A DNA stretch of 5,705 nt. Source: an uncultured Erysipelotrichaceae bacterium (GTDB lineage: Bacteria > Bacillota_I > Bacilli_A > RF39 > UBA660). This document shows positions 1 to 5,184 of the stretch, piece after piece (position 1 is the first letter of the stretch; the number at the start of each line of letters is the position of its first letter). Made by a program: the position numbers and the translations under genes. The notes under the pieces are model-generated. The model did no database searches. It saw only the letters and a list, made by a program, of their open reading frames with translations, and had not been told where the DNA came from. Location of the stretch: NCBI GenBank assembly GCA_902783215.1, contig CACZQD010000068.1, forward strand, positions 1 through 5,705, read 5' to 3'.

Positions 1-334
1 TAAAAAGAAAGAGCTCAATGATGAAGATGTTATAGGTGTTATATCTAAACAAATTAAATTAAGAAAAGATTCTATTGCTGAATTTGAAAAAGGTAATCGT
101 CAAGATTTAATTGATCAAACTAGCAAAGAAATAGATATTTTAAATGAATATATGCCAGAACAATTATCTGATGAAGATGTTGATAAAATTATTGATGATG
201 CATTTAATGAATTAAATCCAACTGTTCCTTCAGATATGGGTAAAGTTATGGGATATTTAACTCCAAAATTAAAAGGTAAGACTGATTTAGGATTAGTAAG
301 TAAAAAAGTTCGTGAAAGAATTATTGCAAAATAA
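1..334 (+). CDS. yqeY: YqeY-like (GatB/YqeY domain) protein, 3' part only
   Basis: The reading frame is open from the left edge (first full codon at position 2) to TAA at 332-334, giving the last 110 residues of a protein that is about 148 residues in Bacillus. Seen: the motif EYMPEQLSDEDV, which is the family's Y-[ML]-P-x-Q-[LM]-[ST]-x-E-E hallmark, followed by SDMGKVMGYLTPKLKGKTD and a final VSKKVRERI helix. This is the all-helical domain shared with the tail of the GatB amidotransferase subunit. Known: YqeY is a small cytosolic protein of unclear function; the GatB tail helps bind tRNA, so a tRNA-related role is only inferred. ATG at 152 is an internal methionine of the PEQL motif, not a start, because homologous sequence continues upstream of it. 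The true start lies outside the window. The stop codon sits inside the 5' arm of the following terminator. Confidence 0.93.
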   Translation, partial: KKKELNDEDVIGVISKQIKLRKDSIAEFEKGNRQDLIDQTSKEIDILNEYMPEQLSDEDVDKIIDDAFNELNPTVPSDMGKVMGYLTPKLKGKTDLGLVSKKVRERIIAK

Positions 335-356
335 GGTAGACATTACCTTATTTTTT
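328..356 (+). terminator. Intrinsic terminator of yqeY, overlapping its stop codon and the rnr promoter
   Basis: A perfect stem pairs ATAAGGTA (331-338) with TACCTTAT (344-351) around the 5-nt loop GACAT (339-343). A:T pairs can extend it to 328-354. A run of six T follows (351-356). The yqeY TAA (332-334) is in the 5' arm. The loop also supplies most of the -35 box of the next promoter, so the element does two jobs. The stem is short and AT-rich, with only two central G:C pairs, so termination may be partial. Confidence 0.8.
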
Positions 357-365
357 CGTTATAAT
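337..365 (+). promoter_or_regulatory. Sigma-A-type promoter of rnr, with its -35 in the terminator loop
   Basis: TAGACA (337-342, five of six matches to TTGACA) is separated by exactly 17 bp from a perfect TATAAT (360-365). Transcription should start near 372, leaving a leader of only about 12 nt before the rnr ATG at 384. The -35 box consists of the last two bases of the terminator's left arm plus four bases of its loop, and the 17-bp spacer contains the right arm and the T-run. Both box quality and spacing are consensus-like; activity is inferred. Confidence 0.75.
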
Positions 366-371
366 TATATT

Positions 372-378
372 AAGGTGG
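372..378 (+). promoter_or_regulatory. Ribosome binding site fixing the rnr start
   Basis: AAGGTGG lies 5 nt upstream of the ATG at 384 and is the only good ribosome site near the 5' end of this frame. It rules out the in-frame upstream ATG at 312, which lies inside yqeY. It falls at the predicted transcript 5' end, so the leader is nearly nothing but the ribosome site. Confidence 0.75.
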
Positions 379-383
379 TATTA

Positions 384-2483
384 ATGATCGATAGAATACT
401 TAATTTATTAAATAGACGTAATAAGGCTTTATCATTATTAGATTTTAAATTAGAATTACATTTAAGCAATGATGATGATATGCAAGAATTATTAAGATGC
501 TTAGAAGAATTAGAAAAAGATTTTAAAATTTATCATACAAATAAAGATAGATATTTATTATTCGATAATTCTAGTTTAAAAGTTGGTAAATTGATTGCTA
601 ATAAAAAAGGATTTGGATTTGTTGATATTGAAGGTGATGAAGATGTATATATTGCTTATGATAATATCAATGGAGCTTTAGATGGAGATATAGTTATTGT
701 TGAAATTACATCTAAAAAAGGACTAAAATTAGAAGGAAGAATTTTAAAAGTCGTTGAAAGAAAAGTTAATAATATTATAGGAACTATATCTATTGTTAAT
801 AATAATATAAATGTTACTCTAGATGATGATAAATTAAAGATAAATATTCATTTAAAGGGAGAAAATGTTAAAAATGTTGTTGATGGCCATAAAGTAGTTA
901 TAAAATTATTGGATAGAATTGATAATCGTAACTATTATGGTGAGATAGTAAAGATTTTAGGACATAAAAATGATCCTGGTATAGATATTTTATCAATAGC
1001 TGCAAAACATGAAATTAACGATACTTTTTCAGAAGAAGTTATGAATGAAGTAGAAAAAATTTCAGACAAGGTTTTAGATCACGAATATGAAGGTCGAGTT
1101 GATTTAAGAGATCAAATGATTTTTACTATTGATGGAGATGATACCAAAGACATAGATGACGCTATTTCTATTAAAATAATTGGAAACGATAATTATGAAT
1201 TAGGAGTACATATTGCTGATGTAAGTTATTATGTAAAAGAAGGTAGTGAATTAGATCAAGAAGCATTCGAAAGAGGTACAAGTGTTTATTTAGCTGATCG
1301 TGTTATTCCAATGTTGCCTCATAAACTATCTAACGGAATATGTTCATTAAATCCTAATGTTGATCGTTTGGCTATTAGTTGTGTTATGAAAATAGATAAT
1401 AAGGGAAATATCTATGATTATGACATATTTGAAAGTGTTATAAAATCAAGGATACAAATGACTTATAAAAAAGTTAATCAAATCTTAGAAGATAATATTA
1501 TTCCAGAAGGATATGAAGAATATGCTGATTCGTTAAAGCAAATGGAATCTTTAGCTCAAATACTTCGTAAAAATAAAATTGAAAGAGGATATATTGATTT
1601 TGAAATTGATGAATCTAAATTAATAGTGGATGATAAAGGTGAAGTACTCGATATCACACTTCGTAATCGAGGTAAAGGAGAAAAACTTATTGAAGATTTT
1701 ATGATTGCAGCTAATGAAACTGTTGCTAATCATATTTATCATATGGATTATCCTTTTATATATCGTGTTCATGGTGAACCTAATGAAGAAAAAATTAATA
1801 ATTTTTTGAAATTTGTAAATATATTAGGATATCAAATAAAAGGAAATCTTAATAAAATTACGCCTAAAGAATTACAAAAAATTCTTGATCAATTAAAAGA
1901 TAAAAAAGAATTTGAAATATTATCTAGCCAATTACTTAGAAGCATGCAAAAAGCTATTTATGATAATCATAATATAGGACACTTTGGATTAGCTAGTAAG
2001 TGTTATACACATTTTACATCTCCAATTAGAAGGTATCCAGATCAAACAGTTCATAGACTATTAAGAAAATACTTATTTAATAAAGAATTAAATGCAGAAA
2101 CAATTAGATATTGGGAAAAGAGATTACCACTAATAGCAGAACATTCATCTATTAAAGAAAGAAATTCAATTGAATGTGAAAGAGAAGTAGATGATATGAA
2201 AAAAGCTGAATATATGGAAAAACATATTGGTGAAGAATATGAAGGAATTGTTTCGGGAGTAGTTAGTTTTGGAATGTTCATTCAATTACCAAATTTAATT
2301 GAAGGATTAGTAAAATTAGAAGATATTACTGATGATTATTACTATTATGATGAAACAACATTTTCACTTAAGGGTAAGAAAAATAAAAGAGGATATCGAT
2401 TAGGTGATACTGTAAAGGTAGTAGTTAAAGCAGCAAGTAAAGAAAAGCATACTATTGATTTTGAAATAAAGGAGGAGTTATGA
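384..2483 (+). CDS. rnr: Ribonuclease R (3'-5' exoribonuclease, RNB family)
   Basis: This 699-residue protein is a processive, Mg-dependent 3'-5' exoribonuclease that degrades structured RNA in the cytosol; in known bacteria it also works with tmRNA/SmpB to clear defective mRNA. Domains seen: a winged-helix-like N-terminus (about 1-60); a first cold-shock OB fold with GKLIANKKGFGFV (68-80) and DVYI; a second OB region (about 118-200); the RNB catalytic domain (about 235-565); and an S1 domain (about 617-697) with YEGIVSGVVSFGMFIQL. The catalytic aspartates are intact in TIDGDDTKDIDDA: D250, D256, D258 and D259, matching the Escherichia coli set 272/278/280/281. HFTSPIRRYPDQTVHR (543-558) is the other RNB signature. 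The protein is shorter than Bacillus RNase R (779 residues) because it ends right after S1 and lacks a basic tail. ATG 384 is chosen because of the site at 372-378. Its TGA overlaps the next gene's ATG by 4 nt. Confidence 0.97.
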   Translation: MIDRILNLLNRRNKALSLLDFKLELHLSNDDDMQELLRCLEELEKDFKIYHTNKDRYLLFDNSSLKVGKLIANKKGFGFVDIEGDEDVYIAYDNINGALDGDIVIVEITSKKGLKLEGRILKVVERKVNNIIGTISIVNNNINVTLDDDKLKINIHLKGENVKNVVDGHKVVIKLLDRIDNRNYYGEIVKILGHKNDPGIDILSIAAKHEINDTFSEEVMNEVEKISDKVLDHEYEGRVDLRDQMIFTIDGDDTKDIDDAISIKIIGNDNYELGVHIADVSYYVKEGSELDQEAFERGTSVYLADRVIPMLPHKLSNGICSLNPNVDRLAISCVMKIDNKGNIYDYDIFESVIKSRIQMTYKKVNQILEDNIIPEGYEEYADSLKQMESLAQILRKNKIERGYIDFEIDESKLIVDDKGEVLDITLRNRGKGEKLIEDFMIAANETVANHIYHMDYPFIYRVHGEPNEEKINNFLKFVNILGYQIKGNLNKITPKELQKILDQLKDKKEFEILSSQLLRSMQKAIYDNHNIGHFGLASKCYTHFTSPIRRYPDQTVHRLLRKYLFNKELNAETIRYWEKRLPLIAEHSSIKERNSIECEREVDDMKKAEYMEKHIGEEYEGIVSGVVSFGMFIQLPNLIEGLVKLEDITDDYYYYDETTFSLKGKKNKRGYRLGDTVKVVVKAASKEKHTIDFEIKEEL

Positions 2484-3757
2484 AAAAGAAAACAAAAATA
2501 TTAAGCATGTTTTTAGTACTTTTATTTGTTTTTTTAGGAATAAGTATTAATAAAGTATCGGCTTATAAATGTGTATATTCTGGTGGAAAAATGGATACCT
2601 CAAATTGGTTAAGAAAAGCTGAAGGAGAATTAACCATTAATATTAATAGTGCATCATCGATAAAAGCTGATTTTACTAAATTTGAAACCAATGATAATGA
2701 GTGGGCGGTATTATTTTTTAACATGTTATCAGGTTTTAATCCAGTAGGAGGTGTAGGTAATTCACTTTTAGATTTTGTTAGGGGTTATTTATATGATGAA
2801 CCTTTAGATTCTATAGCTATGATTAAGGATACTAAAACAAACCAAAAAAAGTATATATCAACAATGTCAAATTATAAACAACAAATTGAAAAAGCTGTTA
2901 AAGACAAGAAATGTCCAAGTACTGTAAATATTACGTATACTACGTGTTCTAGTTCGGGAACAATATTTTATAATTTTAATTCTGATATATGGGATTGGTT
3001 TGAATTAAAAGATGAAAATTATAATTTTTATGTGGATGACCAAATTGGTAGATTCAATTCTAATAATACATCATTTTGTCAATATAAAGAAAAAGCAGAA
3101 ACTGATTCTGTTGTATGGCAGTTAGATAAGACAAAAACAAAAAATAAATCTATTGATTTAAAATTTACATGCAAAAAATTAAGTAATTATTTGACCTCTA
3201 CTGAAGACAAAAGTAAGTCTGTAAAAAAATACTGGGATAAATATAAATCATGTATTGATAAGAATAAAAACAATAAACTAAAGTGTAAATCTTATAAGGA
3301 TAAATATGAAACAAAACTATTAGAAGTAAGAACTTGGTGTAATTCAATAATAGATAATAGAGCATATAATTCAACTTGTTTACAAGGTTGTGTTGGCTTA
3401 AATGATACTTTATATAATATTCAATGTGTAAAAACAAAAAACAATAAAGAAGTAGATATATGCGTTAAAAAGGAAACTAATTGTAATTTATCATCTGAGA
3501 TAATTGCATTTATCTATAATATATTAAAATGGTTAAAATACATTGCTCCAGTATTAGTTATTATTTTAGGTATATTAGATTTTGTTAAAGCTTTAGCTGC
3601 ACAGGATGATGATGCAATGAAAAAAGCACAGGGACGTTTTGTTAAAAGATTAATTGCAGCTGCGCTTCTCTTCTTATTACCTCTCATTATAGATTATATA
3701 TTGAATATATTTAATTTATATGATTCAAGTTGTGATGTTACAGAAATTTTTAAATAG
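2480..3757 (+). CDS. Exported Cys-rich protein with C-terminal T4SS-pilin-like two-helix module, function unknown
   Basis: 425 residues. Seen: a basic N-terminus (MKKKTK) and hydrophobic core (about 8-22), with VSA (26-28) before Y29 as a likely signal peptidase I site. There is no lipobox. A Lys/Asn/Ser-rich outer region (29-340) follows. Two helices end the protein (about 341-370 and 390-412), joined by the basic loop AQDDDAMKKAQGRFVKR, then a short tail. The 14 cysteines are at 31, 145, 156, 200, 231, 258, 269, 287, 300, 304, 316, 328, 335 and 418. With the basic loop inside, all of them lie outside the cell, and their number is even, so disulfides are likely. The helix pair, with P-V-L-V-I-I-L-G-I-L-D-F-V-K-A and K-R-L-I-A-A, resembles the type IV secretion pilin-like (VirB2/TrbC-type) family; I recognise this by pattern, not by search. 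The ectodomain is not recognised. Start: AAAGGAGG at 2468-2475, and ATGA overlap with rnr suggests coupled translation. No conjugation genes are nearby. Confidence 0.85.
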   Translation: MKKKTKILSMFLVLLFVFLGISINKVSAYKCVYSGGKMDTSNWLRKAEGELTININSASSIKADFTKFETNDNEWAVLFFNMLSGFNPVGGVGNSLLDFVRGYLYDEPLDSIAMIKDTKTNQKKYISTMSNYKQQIEKAVKDKKCPSTVNITYTTCSSSGTIFYNFNSDIWDWFELKDENYNFYVDDQIGRFNSNNTSFCQYKEKAETDSVVWQLDKTKTKNKSIDLKFTCKKLSNYLTSTEDKSKSVKKYWDKYKSCIDKNKNNKLKCKSYKDKYETKLLEVRTWCNSIIDNRAYNSTCLQGCVGLNDTLYNIQCVKTKNNKEVDICVKKETNCNLSSEIIAFIYNILKWLKYIAPVLVIILGILDFVKALAAQDDDAMKKAQGRFVKRLIAAALLFLLPLIIDYILNIFNLYDSSCDVTEIFK

Positions 3758-3780
3758 GTAGACAATACCTATTTTTTTTT
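3752..3780 (+). terminator. Intrinsic terminator of the rnr operon, near-copy of the one at 328-356
   Basis: AAATAGGTA (3752-3760) pairs perfectly with TACCTATTT (3766-3774) around the loop GACAA (3761-3765), with T through 3780. The TAG stop of the pilin-like gene (3755-3757) is inside the 5' arm. Its core GGTAGACAATACCT (3757-3770) differs at one base from the core at 335-348. Confidence 0.85.
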
Positions 3781-3787
3781 GTATAAT
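3759..3787 (+). promoter_or_regulatory. Sigma-A-type promoter of smpB, with its -35 in the terminator loop
   Basis: TAGACA (3759-3764), a 17-bp spacer and a perfect TATAAT (3782-3787) repeat the rnr promoter exactly in box sequence and spacing. The expected start is near 3794, about 10 nt before the smpB ATG. The spacer is mostly the terminator's right arm and T-run. Confidence 0.75.
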
Positions 3788-3793
3788 TGTTTT

Positions 3794-3799
3794 GAGGGA
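3794..3799 (+). promoter_or_regulatory. Ribosome binding site fixing the smpB start
   Basis: GAGGGA lies 4 nt upstream of ATG 3804. It favours that start over the in-frame TTG at 3792, which would overlap this site, has no ribosome site of its own, and would lie at or before the predicted transcription start. Confidence 0.65.
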
Positions 3800-3803
3800 T
3801 ATT

Positions 3804-4244
3804 ATGATAGAAATTAAGAATAAAAAAGCAACTTATGATTATTATATTGAAGATACATATGAAGCTGGTATTGTTTTAACTGGTACAGAAATTAAATCGA
3901 TAAGAGAAGGTAAAGCTAATTTAAGAGATAGTTATGCTTTAATAAAAAATGATGAATGCTTTTTACTTAATATGCATATTAGTGCATATGATAAAGGGAA
4001 TATTTTTAATCATAATGAGACAAGAACTAGAAAATTGTTGTTGCACAAAAAAGAAATATTAAAAATACGTGATAAAATTCAAATTAAAGGATATACTTTA
4101 ATACCAATTAAACTTTATTTTAGTGGGAATAGAGCTAAAATTTTGCTTGGTATTGGCAAGGGTAAAAAAACATTTGATAAAAGGGAAAGCATTAAGAGTA
4201 AAGATATTAATCGTGAGATTGCAAAGAATTTAAAAAAGTATTGA
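3804..4244 (+). CDS. smpB: SmpB, tmRNA-binding protein
   Basis: This 146-residue cytosolic protein binds tmRNA and delivers it with EF-Tu to ribosomes stalled on broken mRNA (trans-translation). Family signatures seen: GIVLTGTEIKSIREGKANL (22-40), FLLNMHISAYDKGN (53-66), RTRKLLLHKKEI (74-85), the KGYTLIPIKLYF strand (95-106) and GKGKKTFDKRE (118-128). The C-terminal tail that enters the mRNA channel is present but slightly shorter than in Bacillus subtilis (156 residues overall), ending REIAKNLKKY. The N-terminus is also short, with no basic extension before the core. It has its own strong promoter overlapping the preceding terminator. No terminator separates it from spoVG, so readthrough into spoVG is likely. 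The ssrA gene for tmRNA, often next to smpB, is not in the window. Confidence 0.97.
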   Translation: MIEIKNKKATYDYYIEDTYEAGIVLTGTEIKSIREGKANLRDSYALIKNDECFLLNMHISAYDKGNIFNHNETRTRKLLLHKKEILKIRDKIQIKGYTLIPIKLYFSGNRAKILLGIGKGKKTFDKRESIKSKDINREIAKNLKKY

Positions 4245-4269
4245 TTTTTGTTTGATTTTATTATATACT
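4241..4269 (+). promoter_or_regulatory. Candidate sigma-A-type promoter of spoVG
   Basis: TTGATT (4241-4246, four of six matches to consensus) overlaps the smpB stop codon and lies 17 bp from TATACT (4264-4269, five of six). The expected start is near 4276, giving a leader of about 24 nt. In Bacillus subtilis spoVG is transcribed by sigma-H; I see no convincing sigma-H boxes here. A short inverted repeat (TATAC 4264-4268, GTATA 4276-4280) covers the -10 and the start region. Confidence 0.55.
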
Positions 4270-4299
4270 TAAAATGTATACAGTGGAAGGAGAAAACAT

Positions 4300-4554
4300 A
4301 TGAAAATTACAGTAGACAAAATTTTTAAAGTGGACGATGGTTCAAGAATGAAAGGTAGTGCATCTGTTTTAATTGATGATTGCTTCAAAATTACAGGTAT
4401 TAAAATTATTGAAGGAAAAGAAGGTTTATTTTTATCAATGCCATCAAGAAAGTTAGCAGATGGAACTAATAGAGATATTGCTTATCCAATTAATAGTGAA
4501 ACAAGAAATATGTTTAATGAAGTAATTTTAAAAGCTTTTGAAGAAGAAGAATAA
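4300..4554 (+). CDS. spoVG: SpoVG family regulator
   Basis: This 84-residue cytosolic protein belongs to a family of small DNA/RNA-binding regulators. In Bacillus it affects septation and sporulation; in Staphylococcus and Listeria it affects virulence and cell-wall genes. Seen: the N-terminal beta strands with GSRMKGSASVLIDDCFKITG (14-33), GLFLSMPSRK (42-51), and DGTNRDIAYPINSETR (54-69), matching the family's GLF-x-x-MPS-[RK] and DG-x-x-RDI-x-x-PIN signatures. It is near the short end of the family (84-97 residues) and ends in EEEE rather than a long acidic tail. Start: ATG 4300 has AAGGAG (4287-4292) 7 nt upstream. It probably has its own promoter at 4241-4269 and may also be read from smpB. 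A terminator whose loop is its own stop region follows directly. Its presence does not prove sporulation, since non-sporing Firmicutes keep it. Confidence 0.96.
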   Translation: MKITVDKIFKVDDGSRMKGSASVLIDDCFKITGIKIIEGKEGLFLSMPSRKLADGTNRDIAYPINSETRNMFNEVILKAFEEEE

Positions 4555-4568
4555 TCTTCTTTTTTTTT
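4541..4568 (+). terminator. Intrinsic terminator of spoVG, stop codon in the loop
   Basis: AAGAAGA (4544-4550) pairs with TCTTCTT (4555-4561) around ATAA (4551-4554), which contains the spoVG TAA (4552-4554). A G:T pair and A:T pairs can extend the stem to 4541-4564. T continues to 4568. The left arm also encodes the spoVG C-terminal glutamates. Confidence 0.65.
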
Positions 4569-4576
4569 CATATACT
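4549..4576 (+). promoter_or_regulatory. Candidate sigma-E-like sporulation promoter of yabPQ
   Basis: GAATAAT (4549-4555) resembles the sigma-E -35 consensus (G/T-A/C-ATATT) with one mismatch. After 13 bp, CATATACT (4569-4576) matches the -10 consensus CATACAAT at six of eight positions. yabP and yabQ belong to the sigma-E regulon in Bacillus subtilis, which makes this reading attractive. As a sigma-A promoter, TATACT (4571-4576) would be a fair -10, but nothing like TTGACA lies 16-18 bp upstream. The start would be near 4583, at the ribosome site. Confidence 0.45.
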
Positions 4577-4581
4577 GTTTC

Positions 4582-4587
4582 AGGAGG
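4582..4587 (+). promoter_or_regulatory. Ribosome binding site fixing the yabP start
   Basis: AGGAGG lies 7 nt upstream of ATG 4595. It rejects the longer in-frame TTG start at 4538, which would overlap spoVG, run through the terminator and add residues absent from the family. Confidence 0.8.
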
Positions 4588-4594
4588 ACAAGGT

Positions 4595-4879
4595 ATGGAA
4601 AAAGAAATAATGTCGGGTAATCATATTATTAATATGACTAATCGTAAAACTATTAATATAAGTGGTGTAAAAAAAATAGAAAGTTTTAATGATTTTGAAT
4701 TTTTACTTGAAACAAATATGGGATATATGGAAATAAAGGGATCAAATTTAGAAATTGTAAAATTAGATACATATCAGGGAGATGTTTCAATAAAGGGTAA
4801 AATAGATAGTATTATTTATAATGAATCATCGAATAAAAAGAATAAAGAAGAAAGTATTTTTTCACGTTTATTTAAATGA
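4595..4879 (+). CDS. yabP: YabP, sporulation protein (YabP/YqfC family)
   Basis: 94 residues. Seen: NHIINMTNRKTINISGVKKI (9-28), ESFNDFEFLLETNMGYMEIKG (29-49), NLEIVKLDTYQGDVSIKGKI (51-70) and the closing IIY. These match the family pattern of h-x-[IL]-x-M-x-NR-x-x-x-x-[IL]-[ST]-GV, ES[FL]-x-x-x-x-[FI], L-x-T-x-x-G and L-x-I-x-x-L-x-x-x-x-G-x-[VL]-x-[IV]-x-G. The fold is an all-beta repeat; a basic C-terminal tail (KKNKEES...RLFK) follows. Known: in Bacillus subtilis YabP is made in the mother cell under sigma-E and is needed with YabQ for normal spore maturation; its molecular role is unclear. The 4-nt ATGA overlap with yabQ indicates coupled translation. A sigma-E-like promoter lies just upstream. 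Confidence 0.9.
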   Translation: MEKEIMSGNHIINMTNRKTINISGVKKIESFNDFEFLLETNMGYMEIKGSNLEIVKLDTYQGDVSIKGKIDSIIYNESSNKKNKEESIFSRLFK

Positions 4880-5163
4880 TTGATTTATCTATTCAAATAA
4901 AACTTATACTTTTTTCTTTAATATTTGGAATTCTTTTTTCGATGATTTTAGATATTTTATATCAGTTTATGCATAATAAAAAAAAGAATATATATGTTGT
5001 TGTTTCTATACTAAACATTTTGTTAATGTCTGTTATATATTTTGTTGGAATTAATAAAATAGGTTATGGAGTTTTTCATATGTATTCAATATTTTGTGTG
5101 ATTGTTGGATTCATTAGTTATGATTTAATTATGAAAAAACTTGCAAATAAGTGTAAAAAATGA
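4876..5163 (+). CDS. yabQ: YabQ, short spore cortex-type membrane protein
   Basis: 95 residues with three predicted membrane helices (about 8-30, 39-59 and 65-86) and a basic end (KKLANKCKK). Identification rests on position between yabP and divIC, and on FHMYSIFCVIVGFISYDLIMK (67-87), which parallels the membrane segment of Bacillus YabQ ending in a G-F-x-x-Y motif before a basic stretch. Known: Bacillus subtilis YabQ (about 211 residues) localises to the outer forespore membrane and is needed for cortex formation. This copy has only the N-terminal membrane part and lacks the long basic C-terminal half. That short form may be a lineage variant rather than a truncation, because the frame is intact and coupled to yabP. 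Start ATG 4876 overlaps the yabP stop. A possible promoter for divIC lies in its last codons. Confidence 0.78.
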   Translation: MIDLSIQIKLILFSLIFGILFSMILDILYQFMHNKKKNIYVVVSILNILLMSVIYFVGINKIGYGVFHMYSIFCVIVGFISYDLIMKKLANKCKK

Positions 5164-5169
5164 TAATAT
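5141..5169 (+). promoter_or_regulatory. Possible vegetative promoter for divIC inside the yabQ 3' end
   Basis: TTGCAA (5141-5146, four of six) and TAATAT (5164-5169, four of six) lie 17 bp apart. The argument is partly logical: a cell-division gene needs expression outside sporulation if yabPQ is sigma-E-dependent. Boxes this loose are common in AT-rich DNA, so this is weak. Confidence 0.25.
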
Positions 5170-5184
5170 TGTCATGGTGATGAT

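Noticed and set aside
17..180. Repeated GATGAAGATGTT (about 20-31 and 170-181) as a DNA repeat
   Set aside because: Both copies encode L-[NS]-DEDV helix starts in the same YqeY frame; similar acidic helix caps recur in this family, so no separate element is needed.
152..334. A separate 60-residue gene starting at ATG 152
   Set aside because: The frame is open and YqeY-like upstream to the window edge; 152 is an internal methionine of the EYMPEQL motif.
312..383. Upstream in-frame ATG at 312 as the rnr start
   Set aside because: It lies inside yqeY and before the terminator and promoter, has no ribosome site, and adds non-RNase R residues; ATG 384 has AAGGTGG 5 nt upstream.
2051..2281. Minus-strand open frame inside rnr
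   Set aside because: It is antisense to the conserved RNB and S1 coding region, has no ribosome site or promoter I can support, and looks like a shadow of AT-rich coding sequence.
3198..3437. Minus-strand open frame inside the Cys-rich gene
   Set aside because: A Tyr/Leu/Ile-rich translation typical of the reverse of Lys/Asn-rich codons; no start signals.
2480..3757. The pilin-like gene as evidence of an integrated conjugative element
   Set aside because: No relaxase, VirB4/VirD4 ATPase, integrase, attachment site or repeats nearby, and neighbours are housekeeping genes.
3792..3803. TTG 3792 as the smpB start
   Set aside because: It overlaps the ribosome site for ATG 3804 and lies at or before the expected transcript start.
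4245..4299. ssrA (tmRNA) next to smpB
   Set aside because: The gap is only 55 nt and has no tRNA-like ends; tmRNA needs over 300 nt.
4538..4594. TTG 4538 as the yabP start
   Set aside because: It overlaps spoVG, runs through the terminator, and lacks a ribosome site; AGGAGG points to ATG 4595.
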